From Edaphochlamys debaryana (lineage: Eukaryota; Chlorophyta; Chlorophyceae; Chlamydomonadales), in the NCBI GenBank assembly GCA_016858145.1, contig JAEHOE010000001.1:4030001-4094000 (forward strand): a stretch of DNA of 64,000 nt. The letters run 5' to 3'. The position numbers and the translations under genes are program-made. Positions 41,623 through 53,372 of this stretch are shown one piece after another. The first letter of the stretch is position 1; each line of letters starts with the position of its first letter. The notes below the pieces were generated by a model that searched no databases, was not told the origin of the DNA, and saw only the letters and a list, made by a program, of their open reading frames with translations.

Positions 41623-43725
41623 TTAGCCTTGGACCCACTTATGCTGCCACAGCTGCTGCACGGTCGGCCTGTCCGCGGCGTCCTGCTGCAGGCACCACAC
41701 CACAAACTCCTTCGCCTCCGCGCTCACGGACGAGGGGAAGGGCAGCTTGCCGGGGTCCGACTTGCAGGCCGTCACGGGGCCGCCCGGGTAGGGCGTGAAG
41801 CCCACCAGCAGCTCGTACGCCAGAGCGCCCAGGGACCAGATGTCCACCGCAGCGCCGTACGCCATGTGCACGTTGTCCTTGTTGTCGGCGGGGGTGCGCT
41901 TCAGGGGGCACACAGACACCTCCTGCGGGCGGGCGGGGAGCAGGCCGGAGGGGACCGTGGTTAGCCGCCGGGTGGGCGTCAGCGACATGACACACAACCC
42001 CTGCAGCGTTCTTTCCGCCCAAGTGCCCTGCCAGCCTCCGTCCTCCCCTCTCCCTCCCTCCCTCCCCCTCACCGGCGCCATGTAGTCCCTGGACCCCGTG
42101 CGCGTCACGGCCCGCTCCTCCGTCAGGTTGATGGACACTCCGTAGTCGCACACCTTGAGCCGCCAGTCGGGGGTGAACAGCAGGTTCTCCTGGGGAGGAG
42201 CAAGGGTGGAGAGAGGGGCGGGAACAAGCTCACCCAGGGTCCAGCTGGGCGGGCACAGCACCCCTCCGCCCTGCCCCGCGCCGCCGGTATCCCGCTCACC
42301 GGCTTGATGTCCCGGTGGATGATGGACTGCGTGTGCAGGTAGTGCAGGGTGCCCAGCAGCGGCACCATGACAAGCTCCAGCGCCTGCTGCTCGCTCATGC
42401 GCCCGCCCAGCTTGCGACGGGCGCGGTCCAGAGAGCCCCCGCGCACGTACTCAAGCACCAGGACCAGCTTGTCGCCCTCCTGAAGGAGACGGGACACAGG
42501 GAAAGGCAGGGAAGGTCAGGGCGTGGCGATGCAGCCGGTAGCTCAGGGCAGAGGCTGCGCGCTGGTGGTGCCCTTTCTCTTCCACTTGGCAAGGAGGCTG
42601 CTGGCAGTCACCCGCACCTTGAACGCTGCGTAGAGCTGCACCACCCCCGGGTGCTCCAGCTTGGAGTGGATGTCGAGCTCCCGCAGCACCTGGTTGCGCA
42701 GGAAGTCCGTGAGCGTGCTCAGCGAGTAGGCCTTGAGCACAACGTCCTGCCCAGACACAAGGCACGTCGCCTGCAGGGGGTATGCGCCGAGAACAAGAAC
42801 AGCGGATGTCTCAGGGACGGCGGGGGGAAGTCCAGCAGGTGGGGCGGGGCTCGGGACATGCAGACATGCACCCGCCCAGCCCTGCTGTAGCTACATGTGA
42901 CCCGGGCGTTGGTCCCCGGGCCCCCGAGGCCAGGGGCCCACGCACCTTGCTCACGGAGGAGGCGTAGCCCTTGTACAGCTGGCGGCACTCCTGGAAGCTG
43001 GAGAGCGACCAGGTCGCACGGGCCATCTTTGCAGGCAGGGAGGGCGACACGAAGAGACAGCCCGTGGAGGCTGAGGTAGTCTGCCGAAGCACAAATCCCG
43101 AAGGAGTTGGCTCGGGCGGCGTGCCAGCGGCAGGGGTCGGTGCCTCTCCTGACGCTGCGCAGTTGTCTAGAAGGGCCCTGCTGGCCCCGGGCTTGTGCTC
43201 GGGATCGTCCAGTGGCGTCGTCGCCGAGCGTGCGGGGACATCTTCCGTCCGCCTGCCCTTGCCCGCGGACGACGCCGATCCAGGGGAGGCTAGCGGCTCC
43301 TGCAGATAACGGCACGTCGCCAGCCTCGCCAGAGGACTAGCGGTGCTGTCTCTGGGCATCCGCTGGCATGGCGCGGGGAGTTGGTTGGTGTCGCCGGCGG
43401 GGTCCACGATCGCTTCCAAGTCGCCCTTATGCTGCCTTTGTAAGCAGCGGGCCGATATTGTCGTGTGGCCCTCTTCGCCAACTTCTTCTTCTTGTTGGTG
43501 GCAATGAGCAGAAGGTCGCGATGCCGCTTTCGGGCTGAACTCCAGAGCGGAGCTGCAGCTCTCTGATGAGCATGCGCTGAACACCGTGGAGCTTGCGCTC
43601 AGGGCTGAGCGCTGATGGTCGTCCCCCAGCGAGCCACACACCGAGCTGCCCCGCGCGTCAGGGCTGCCGTCCTCAGCCTCCGAGCGAAAACCTAGTGCGT
43701 ATGCAAGATGGAACGTTAGCGCCAT
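41623..43725 (-). CDS. CALK/aurora-like Ser/Thr protein kinase, tandem copy 2
   Basis: Exons 43725-42946, 42770-42618, 42479-42300, 42189-42073, 41922-41623; 509 residues. The start is the first ATG (43725), giving MALTFHLAYALGFRSEAEDG; the reading frame extends slightly upstream only through a GTG. The ~250-residue Ser-rich N-terminal tail is unlike that of copy 1 except for its last ~50 residues. From QLYKGYASS to the end of the kinase domain the protein is essentially identical to copy 1, with HRDIKPENLLF, VCDYG and TRTGSRDYMAPE. The introns inside this block are also nearly identical. After LWQHKW the sequence diverges and stops within three codons. Confidence 0.82.
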
Positions 43726-45666
43726 TGCCCAAGGGCGCACTTGGGATGTTGTTGCTGGTAGGCGCGAGTTCGGTACGCCGTCTTATAGCGCGAACTGCGT
43801 AGCTAAGGCGCGGGCTATAGCGCTGTGTTGATGTAAATGCTTGTATGGGCAGCGCAGAGTAATCAGGTGGTTTGAGGTGGCGTCCAGTTCCTGCAGGTAC
43901 CGGTCAGTCGCTCCAATCGCCAGCGGCCGTGCGACCTCGCAATGAAGCGCGATTGATGCAGTAAAACCTCCTGGCTACAGCTGCCAACATCAAAAGGAGT
44001 GGACGGCGCGCGGGCAGTTTACGTGAACGGGAAATGACGAGATGTCCTGGCTGTCCTGGCTGGCAGGCGCGCCAATCAGGAGGGTACAGGTGATCGCAGC
44101 AGATTGACCCAGCCAACCAAATCACTGCAATCATACCTGCAGAACACAGCTGGTGGTGAGAGGGGGTGCCGGCCGCCAGGGGTCCTGGGCCCCTATGGGA
44201 TCCGGCAGGCTTCCCTAGGAACATGCAACCGAGTCTGTCCCACCAGTCCCGGGCCCGGGAGGGAACAGGGAAGGAGGCATGCTACTGGCGTGCACCCGGT
44301 AGGCCAAGCGCCCAAGACCCGACCCGCGACTGGTTCCCCGGGCCGTGCCCTTGCGCACTCGTTGGCTGATAGCAATTCCCCGCACTTTTGCTTCAAACTC
44401 CCCGCACCCTCAACGCCACACGGGACAGGGGAAACCGGAGACCCCTTTCGATTGCATATGCGCTGAGTGTCGAAGGGGTCACAAAGCTGGTGTCTTCCAG
44501 CTTCATGGATGAAGGCATCACACCGCGTCTGCCTGCCGGCCAAGACCTGGGCCCTTTGCGCCCGGCGCCCCTCAGAACCCCCAATCGTGCGCCACAAGGC
44601 CCTTCCCCCCTCGGAGACGCCAGCCTCTGCCCAAAAGACTTGACATGACGAGCTTGCCGTGCGGCACATTCGGTTGATGGGCCGACGCCGCTTCAAGATT
44701 GCCAGCGACAAGCACCCTTGCTTTAGGAACCGACACTACACTACTGGATTCGTGCCTGCACCTAACTCACGCAGCACTAAGGCCCCTCGCCTCTGGGTGT
44801 CAGTGCAGAAAGCCAGCAACAAGGGGGGCGTGTGCCCCAGCCTCCCAAGAAATGAAGTGCATGTATTGGTTCAAGACGGTTGACACACTTGGCCACGCAT
44901 CTTTACCTTGCCGGGCCCGCCCTCCAGTTAATGCTCCGATGAGCTACGGAGACATGATTGAAGCCCGCTTGCCGCAATTCTTTTAGGTAAGCAAGACCCC
45001 GTGTCCAAAGCACCATACCAGGTCAACCCGCAAAATTCGAGGAAGTCCGGGTCCGTGTCACGTATATGCGTACAGTAGAAGGCTCGTGTCGTGCGTCGAG
45101 GACTGGGCTTGGGAGGCCAGTCTGATACTAAAGCAGGCGTATACACGCAAAGAGACACCGGTCATCCCGGGAGGGGGGCATTTTGCAAACCGCCAATGCA
45201 CAGGCAAACCGTTAGTAATATGCCCCAGCCTTTCAGCAATCCGCACCATTACAGCCTGGTTCAACAGCTACCCCTGCCCCGCAACCTGCAATGGTATACC
45301 ATGTGACCGTCTGTGCCGCTGATGCGGACACTTGCACGGTGTTCTGGGGCGACCCCCCACCCCTACCCCCCGCCACGAGGGCAAAGAGGCGCATGCGCGC
45401 TGAAGACCTAGCCTTAACCTTCCAAAGGTGTAGGCACAGGTGTACACGCCGTAATACGTCGCACCTCGCACAGCCCACGGTACGTGGACGTATCGGTCAA
45501 GCCGCTAGGCAGTAGCTAAGGAAGATGCCAGAAGGATGATCAAACCGCGAGTATGATGCGTGCCGTGGAGTCTGCATTGAAGCCACCTTGTCCCAGGATG
45601 CCCCTCGCTCACTTGGACAGTGACTGCACACAACAATGGCAAGGGAGGAAGTCAGCACACTGCTTA
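43726..45666. other. Spacer between kinase copies 2 and 3
   Basis: About 1.9 kb with no supported gene, no RT or transposase motif, and no terminal repeat that I can see. The left end is the promoter side of copy 2. Confidence 0.4.
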
Positions 45667-47871
45667 TTAGACTTTGCCCAGAAAGGACGCAAGCTCCTTA
45701 CGGAACAGCACCTTTGATCTTCCCATGCTTACCGGCGCTTTACTTAGCCAGCGGTGCTGCCACAGCTGCTGCACGGTCGGCCTGTCCGCGGCGTCCTGCT
45801 GCAGGCACCACACCACAAACTCCTTCGCCTCCGCGCTCACGGACGAGGGGAAGGGCAGCTTGCCGGGGTCCGACTTGCAGGCCGTCACGGGGCCGCCCGG
45901 GTAGGGCGTGAAGCCCACCAGCAGCTCGTACGCCAGGGCGCCCAGGGACCAGATGTCCACCGCAGCGCCGTACGCCATGTGCACGTTGTCCTTGTTGTCG
46001 GCGGGGGTGCGCTTCAGGGGGCACACAGACACCTCCTGCGGGCGGGCGGGGAGCAGGCCGGAGGGGACCGTGGTTAGCCGCCGGGTGGGCGTCAGCGACA
46101 TGACACACAATCCCTGCAGCGTTCTCTCCGCCCAAGTGCCCTGCCAGCCTCCGTCCTCCCCTCTCCCTCCCTCCCTCCCCCTCACCGGCGCCATGTAGTC
46201 CCTGGACCCCGTGCGCGTCACGGCCCGCTCCTCCATCAGGTTGATGGACACTCCGTAGTCGCACACCTTGAGCCGCCAGTCGGGGGTGAACAGCAGGTTC
46301 TCCTGGGGAGGAGCAAGGGTGGAGAGAGGGGCGGGAACAAGCTCACCCAGGGTCCAGCTGGGCGGGCACAGCACCCCTCCGCCCTGCCCCGCGCCGCCGG
46401 TATCCCGCTCACCGGCTTGATGTCCCGGTGGATGATGGACTGCGTGTGCAGGTAGTGCAGGGTGCCCAGCAGCGGCACCATGACAAGCTCCAGCGCCTGC
46501 TGCTCGCTCATGCGCCCGCCCAGCTTGCGACGGGCGCGGTCCAGAGAGCCCCCGCGCACGTACTCAAGCACCAGGACCAGCTTGTCGCCCTCCTGAAGGA
46601 GACGGGACACAGGGAAAGGCAGGGAAGGTCAGGGCGTGGCGATGCAGCCGGTAGCTCAGGGCAGAGGCTGCGCGCTGGTGGTGCCCTTTCTCTTCCACTT
46701 GGCAAGGAGGCTGCTGGCAGTCACCCGCACCTTGAACGCTGCGTAGAGCTGCACCACCCCCGGGTGCTCCAGCTTGGAGTGGATGTCGAGCTCCCGCAGC
46801 ACCTGGTTGCGCAGGAAGTCCGTGAGCGTGCTCAGCGAGTAGGCCTTGAGCACAACGTCCTGCCCAGACACAAGGCACGTCGCCTGCAGGGGGGATGCGC
46901 CGAGGACAAGAACAGCGGATGTCTCAGGGACGGCGGGGGGAAGTCCAGCAGGTGGGGCGGGGCTCGGGACATGCAAACATGCACCCGCTCAGCCCTGTTG
47001 TAGCTACATGTGACCCGGGCGTTGGTCCCCGGGCCCCCGAGGCCAGGGGCCCACGCACCTTGCTCACGGACGAGGCGTAGCCCTTGTACAGCTGGCGGCA
47101 CTCATGAAAGCTATCGAGTGCCCAGGTCGCACGAGACATTGCTTTGGGGAGGGAGGACCACACGTGCATCGTGCCGTCGCATGCCGCCACCGTACGTGGT
47201 GAGAAGGCCGGGACTGAGGAAGGGGACGAGGGCGCCGACGGGGACGCCGGCGAGTCTGCCTTGAAGCCCTCGTCGCCTCCCCCGCTCATTTCCGCCTCTC
47301 CCAGCGGCGCCGTGTTTGACCGGTGCAGCGAAAGCTCGTTTGCCAGAGGGGTCGAGTTGCGGGGCTGGGGCTGGGGGGCGCCCAACGGCACGCCCGAACC
47401 GCTCGTAGAAGAGGTAGTCGCAAGCTTGCTGTAAAGAGCTCTGGATGCAGCATGTCGCGCGAGTGGACTCGCCTTGCTGCCTTGCTTCGCGGCTGCGACC
47501 ACATGCAGTTGAGCATGTCTGACAGAGCCAGGTCCAGACGACGCCTCGCCGTGGCCTCCCCCGGTGCAGGATTCTCCTGATTCAACGGTGTCGGCCCAAG
47601 ACTCGGTCGATAGGCGTGCCAAGCTAAACACCGCGGAGTGTGCGAGTCCAGCGCTGAGCTGAAAACTGCTTGCGCTAGAGCCACTGAAAGCTGAGACACA
47701 GCTCGTAGCGTCCGCGAGACACGCGCTAGCAAAGGGAGAACTGCATTTGTCGACCTCACGGTCGCACGTCCCTCTCCCCGTCTCGCAACCCATGTTGTAG
47801 CCCGTAGTCAGCACTGATGCTGGCAGAGGGTTAGGGGCATACCGTTCATCCTCGGGGGCAATGGTCTGCAT
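45667..47871 (-). CDS. CALK/aurora-like Ser/Thr protein kinase, tandem copy 3
   Basis: Exons 47871-47059, 46883-46731, 46592-46413, 46302-46186, 46035-45667; 543 residues. The 260-residue N-terminal tail is Ser/Ala/Thr-rich and specific to this copy, converging with copies 1-2 only near CRQLYKGYASSVSK. The kinase block is almost identical to copy 2, the clearest change being INLMEERAV for INLTEERAV. The same core residues are kept (Lys in VVLKAY, HRD, DYG, APE). The C-terminal tail after LWQHRW is longer (KAPVSMGRSKVLFRKELAS) and unrelated to the other copies. Confidence 0.82.
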
Positions 47872-50061
47872 TCGCCCGGTGTGTGCACGCGTAGAATCGC
47901 CTCACCGCACAGCGTGCACTACACTCCTAGGCTACGCTAGGTTGCTAGGCTGAGGGAGAGTTTCTGGATGTCGTGCTGGTTGTCGTAGTCGGCTTGTCCC
48001 GGACACTGGACAGTGCCGAATGAGTTTGCGGCTCTTATTACTGATGCTATCTGGACCTCGATGTTGTCGGCTCACCCAGCTGCTTATCTCCTGAAGCCTC
48101 TGGATTGCGAAGGCCGAAAAGGTAGAACCGACCTCGTCACAGGCCCGCCAATGCGCAGGACGGAATGCCATAGTCCTACCTATGTGCGACTGATGACTAT
48201 CGCCGAACATAGCCAACAGCGCTGCGAAGCTGTGCTAGAATGCTGCGAGAATAGCTGCAGAAGAGCGCAGGACTGCCTACCCGTCAACTGCGAAGTCAGC
48301 AGGTTCGTCCAGACGTGCCCGTGAACTCCGGCCCCTCTCTGCGCGCAGGCAGCTCCAAGTGGCGAGAGCGCGCCAATTCTGCCTCGTCGGCAATCCGCGC
48401 TGCTATTACTGGCCCGCGTCTGGGCTGCCAAGTTCTCGCGGCAGACAGGTGCAGGAAATTCCGCCAAGGCAGGGAGAGCAGGAGAGGTCCTCCTGCCCAA
48501 CCAGAAGCGACAGAAGGTCAGGGGGAAAGGAGACACATAAGGTCAGGGGAGCTGAGGGGGGTCAAAGCAGTGTGCAGCTATCGGTTCTGGAGATCTGGAC
48601 AGGGGAGCGGGAGGCGACCTAGGATGAGGTACGTGGAGGGTGGAGAAGCGAGGGCGATCCTATGAACACGCACCTTCGGGCACTGCACGACTGTCGACAC
48701 GCGCTGCGTTGTGATTGCGCTTAGCTCATGTTGATTCCGAGCGGCAGGCGGACACAGTTTTACAGACACGAAGTCCACCTGCACGCCTCGTTGGCCTCGT
48801 CACCTGTGATGCTGGCCCACCAACATTTAGTGCGGGAGGGCAGCCCAACAAAGCGCTCCACATCGCGCCGTGGTTGGTGCCAACGGCCTAAGTGCCACCA
48901 GCCGCCCCGCCCATTAACACCCCCACTCCCGGCCCCTCCCGGACCGACCAGTGCCAAAATTTATTAGTAACACTGTCATGTCATGCGGCACCGTCCCCTG
49001 ACAGTAAGTGTATCCCCCATCCCCATCGGTCCCCACCAACCTAACGCAGGTAGACATGGAACCAGTTCCTCTCCAAGTGAATTTAGCAACGGGTGCTGCA
49101 TGCTGCAAAGCGTGCAGGTACATGCCCCAGGACATAGCCGGCTCCGCCCCCCACTCAAACGTGACCAGTTGCTTGATGATATGATTTAGCAAGGCTCCGA
49201 TAGGCCATGTCCCGCGTCCATTCCCGCGACCCGCCCGATGACTCTACTTGAGAGCCAAAGCCTTGTGCACATGAACAGCCCCCTCAACCTGCCACCGCCC
49301 CGTCGTACCCAAACGATTAAGAAGAGCACGGGGAGGTCAGTATGCATGTTCCGAACCTCATCACCCTGCTTTGCAGCACGGCCACAACGAAACAATGGCC
49401 CACAACGCATAACGCATAACGCTACTCGCCTGAAACCATCTATCAATTTCAGTCATTGTTCGCCCGCGCCCAGCACAGGTGCGGTCAGGTGAGGCACGTC
49501 CCCTTGAGCCAGCGCATTCAACCCGCAAAGGGGCTTGCGGGTTGCCCCAGTAGCCACGTCCCTGTCCGCCTATCCTCCCTCAGGATGCTCAGGATGCTCC
49601 CTCTGAGCTTTTCCCCTCCCCCTTCCATTCCACACAAACCGTCACATGAACAGGCTTTCAATCCGGCGTCCAGAGCGGTGACGGATCCTGGTCGATTATG
49701 CCCACAGTTGGTCGCTTTCAGGGCGCGCGACCATGATGCTCAATTTCACCCCCACAGGGCAGCGCGGCTGCAGCCTGCTGCAGCGTCCTGGCGCCGCCAG
49801 GAAGCTCCAGTGCTTCCAGCAGCGCCCGTAGCCCCCCACACTCAGCTCCATGTCCTCATGTCGCACAGCCTGCGCTTCTTGGCGCTCCCCGAGCTCCTCC
49901 CTTGCTGGGTGCCCTCCTCCGCACAACCCGCACGCGAGCAGGGCCGCTCCAGTGCCTCCCAGGGTTGGGTCACATCGTATCACTGCTGTCTTTTGATGAG
50001 TAGCTAGCTAGCACTCTCACGTGAGTTTCTCGATCAATGCAAGCGCTTCGTTGCGTGCGCC
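47872..50061. other. Spacer between kinase copies 3 and 4
   Basis: About 2.2 kb with no supported gene or RNA gene. Open frames are short and lack consistent splice partners. The right end borders the last exon of copy 4, the left end the promoter of copy 3. Confidence 0.4.
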
Positions 50062-53000
50062 TCATACCGCGCCCTGCACCCAGCGGTGCCTGAGCAGGTC
50101 CACGATGGTGGGTCGGTCCTCTGGGGCGTGCTGCAGACACGCCTGCACAAACTCCCGCGCGTGGGCGCTCACGGACGAGGGGAAGGCAAGCGCCGCCTCC
50201 ACCTGCGGCGGTGGGGAGGCCAGGCGCGGAGTCAGCGCGCCAAGACTACGCAGCCGCTGTAGAGGCCAACTATCTCGTCGCAGAACTGATACCTTCGGTC
50301 CATGCCACCAGCCGAAAGGCTCCCTCCGGGCTACCCTATCGGTGCAGGATCCCACGCACCTTCCGTGCTGCGGGAGGGCCGCCCGGGTAGGGCGTGAAGC
50401 CCACCAGCAGCTCGTACGCCAGGGCGCCCAGGGACCAGATGTCCACCGCAGCGCCGTACGCCATGTGCACGTTGTCCTTGTTGTCGGCGGGGGTGCGCTT
50501 CAGGGGGCACACAGACACCTCCTGCGGGCGGGCGGGGAGCAGGCCGGAGGGGACAGGGGTGAGCTGCCGGGTGGTGCCCGCGCCACTGCGCCTAGCCACA
50601 TCTGTATCCTGTCCTCCCTAGTGCCCCTCCAGCCTCCCTCCTCCCCTCTCCCTCCCTCCCTCCCCCTCACCGGCGCCATGTAGTCCCTGGACCCCGTGCG
50701 CGTCACGGCCCGCTCCTCCGTCATGTTGATGGACACTCCGTAGTCGCACACCTTGAGCCGCCAGTCGGGGGTGAACAGCAAGTTTGCCTGCAAGGCCCAA
50801 GATGCGCGCACAAGCTTGAACGACAGCGTAGGCAGGCCGTACCGCATGTGCAGGGCAGTGTTTCCAGCCGGTCCGCCAAGAATCAACGCGACAGTCTGCG
50901 CTCTCACAACACTGATCGACCGATGCCCTACCGGCTTGATGTCCCGGTGCACGATGCCCTGGCCGTGCAGGTGGTGGAGGGTCTTGAGCAGCGGCACCAT
51001 GACCAGCTCCAGCGCCTGCTGCTCGCTCATGCGCCCGCCCAGCTTGCGACGGGCGCGGTCCAGAGAGCCCCCGCGCACGTACTCGAGCACCATGATGAGG
51101 GCGTCCCCCTCCTGCGCAGCCAGGCCGATTGAATTCAGATTGTGTAGAGCGCAAAGCGCGGACCATGCCGGGCCTGGTAACGGCAGTGTGCTGGGCGTGG
51201 CTGTCAATTTGACGCCCCACCCCCTCACCCGGAAGGCTCCGAGCATCTGCACGATGCTGGGGTGCTCCAGCTTGGAGTGGATGTCGAGCTCCCGCAGCAC
51301 CTGGTTGCGCAGGAAGTCCGTGAGCGTGCTCAGCGAGTAGGCCTTGAGCACAACGTCCTGCCCCGTGCGGTGGCAAGTGGCCTGCGGAGGTGGCAGCGGG
51401 AGCAGGCATGTCAGGCAGCGTCATCCGTGCTATTTCTGACGCGAATCAAGGTGCTGTTCTTGAACCCGGCAATCAAGGTGCTCTGTGCCGGCTGACGTCC
51501 TCAGCCCGCTTGCCGTGCCCACCAGAGGCGCATCCCACCTTATACACCGCACTGGCATAGCCGTCGTGGAGCTGGCGGGTGGTCGTGTAAGCCGACATGG
51601 TCCAGCCGTTGTCGCGCATCTGGGGTTTCCGACAGGGAGGGTGGTTAGTGGGTGCCAGTGTCTCACGGCAAGGACCCTTGTCAGCCAGTTCGCAGATCGC
51701 TATAGCCATGACTTACTGACCGCTGAAAGCTTCACCCGCGCCCTCCCCGGTTGCTTGCCCGCCCATCGCTCACTTGCGGCGGGACCCCGTGCCACATGTA
51801 GACCACGCCGTCCCGGGACGTGATGGAGCGCGCCACAAAGGGCGGCGGCGTGAAGAACGCCGGGTTCTTCAGGCCTGTGCAGGAGGTGAGGCAGGCATAA
51901 GCCGGGAGCACCTTGCAAAGCCAGTTGCAGCAGGCCCGCCTGCAGCCCGCAGTCCACTACAGCGCGGCCCTCCGCGCGGTGTGTCCGGCTCGAGGTTGGG
52001 GCTCACTCCCGAGGAGCGGACCTACTGTGGTGCCCCAGCCCCGCGCCCCGCGCTCACCCGCAAGGCTGGCGTCCTTGCTGTCCTTGCTGTCCCTGCCGTC
52101 CTTGGGAACCACGTCGGCGGACACGGAGCGCAGGGGGGCCGCAGCGGGCAGGGCCGAGGGCAGCAGCGCGGCGGGCCCGGGCGAGGAGGAGGGGCCCACG
52201 CTGTAGACGGGGGCGCGCGTGGGCGAGGCCGGGGAGCGGGGGAGGTCGAAGTCCACCGGGGCGGAGTTGGTGCCCGAGTTGGAGCTGGGCAGGGGCGAGA
52301 TGCTGGTGATGGTGACGCGGTAGGGCGGGATGGAGGTGGGCGCCGCCAGGGCACGGGAGGAGCGGCCTCCGCCGTTGGGCGCCGCCAGGTGGCGGCTGGG
52401 CTGCAGCGCGGAGGAGGCGGAGGGCAGCGCGGGCGTCTTGCTGCCGCAGTTGCTGTCCGAGTTCTGGGAGGGGCTGCCTGGCGAGACGGGCTGGCGCTCG
52501 CGCGATTGGAAGGACTCTAGCCGCCGCGGCATGGTCCTCGGGGACGTGCGCTCCACGCCCGGCGGGTGCGGGGTCAGCTTGCGCTCCTCCTCGATGGTGG
52601 TGCTGGAGGTGGAGCGGAAGCCGCTGGCACGGTCGGGCAGGAAGGATGACGAGGCGGAGCGCAGCGGAGCGACCGGCACCTGTGCCACTGCCAGCTGCTG
52701 GGCCGCGGGACGCTGGACTGCGGGCAGGTCGGCGCTAGCTCGGTTCGACGGTGTGGGCTCGAGGGCTTTGAAACTGCTGCGGGATACGGCGGCCTTCAGC
52801 GCCACGTGCCTAGCCAGGGGCGTGCCGTTGGGACGGGGGCTGTGGTGGCTAGGACTTTCGGGGGCGCTGCCGTTGGGAGCCGCTGACGACGGGAGGTTGC
52901 CACTGGAAAGGCGGTGCGGTGGCCAGTGGCCGGTGCCCGTGGGCGGAGCCTCGCCATGGCCTCCACCAGTACAGACGGGCGTCGACGCCTGGCTACCCTT

Positions 53001-53372
53001 GGGGCTGTCGAGGAAGCTCAGCGGAGCTGAGAACGTGCCCATATCGGAGGAGTGTTGTCCAGCAGCGGATGTGCTCAAGCAGTGGGCCAGCTCCTGCGTC
53101 CAGGACGAGCGGGGACGGGCAACGGCGTCAGGAGTTGAGACGAGCAGCTACCGTCGCGACACCTGCCCCTCCGCAACATCACCGCAAAGGCATCGTTGTA
53201 GGTTACACAGTGCCCTTACCGCAGACGAGTGGGACTGCTCTTCAAGGTCGGCATCGGCAGCCACCCGCAGCACTGAAATCTTCTTGACGAAGCTCTGGTG
53301 TTGTGGTGAAGTGGTGAGCGCATCCTGGCTGAACCTTGCGAAGTTGGGAGCCTGGAGAACCTGAGTCCGCAT
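50062..53372 (-). CDS. CALK/aurora-like Ser/Thr protein kinase, tandem copy 4 (diverged, intron-rich)
   Basis: Exons 53372-53220, 53093-52058, 51874-51774, 51619-51539, 51381-51229, 51111-50932, 50787-50671, 50521-50360, 50202-50062; 707 residues, all GT-AG, phases agree. The N-terminal 350 residues are Ser/Pro-rich and unlike copies 1-3. Then FVARSITSRDGVVYMW and TTRQLHDGYASAVYKATC align with the end of exon 1 of the other copies but are split over three exons here. The kinase domain keeps VVLKAY, HRDIKPANLLF, VCDYGVSI and TRTGSRDYMAPE, with more substitutions in the N-lobe (EHPSIVQMLGAFR, EGDALIMVLEYV) and C-lobe (VEAALAFPSSVSAHAREFVQ). One extra intron splits the C-lobe. It is probably the most ancestral member of the array; some of its exons look recently homogenised with copy 1. 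Confidence 0.8.

Noticed and set aside
42123..42497. Short kinase frames that read through introns as separate small proteins
   Set aside because: They run past the HRDIKP exon into intron sequence; the same exon joins cleanly to ENLLF in all copies.
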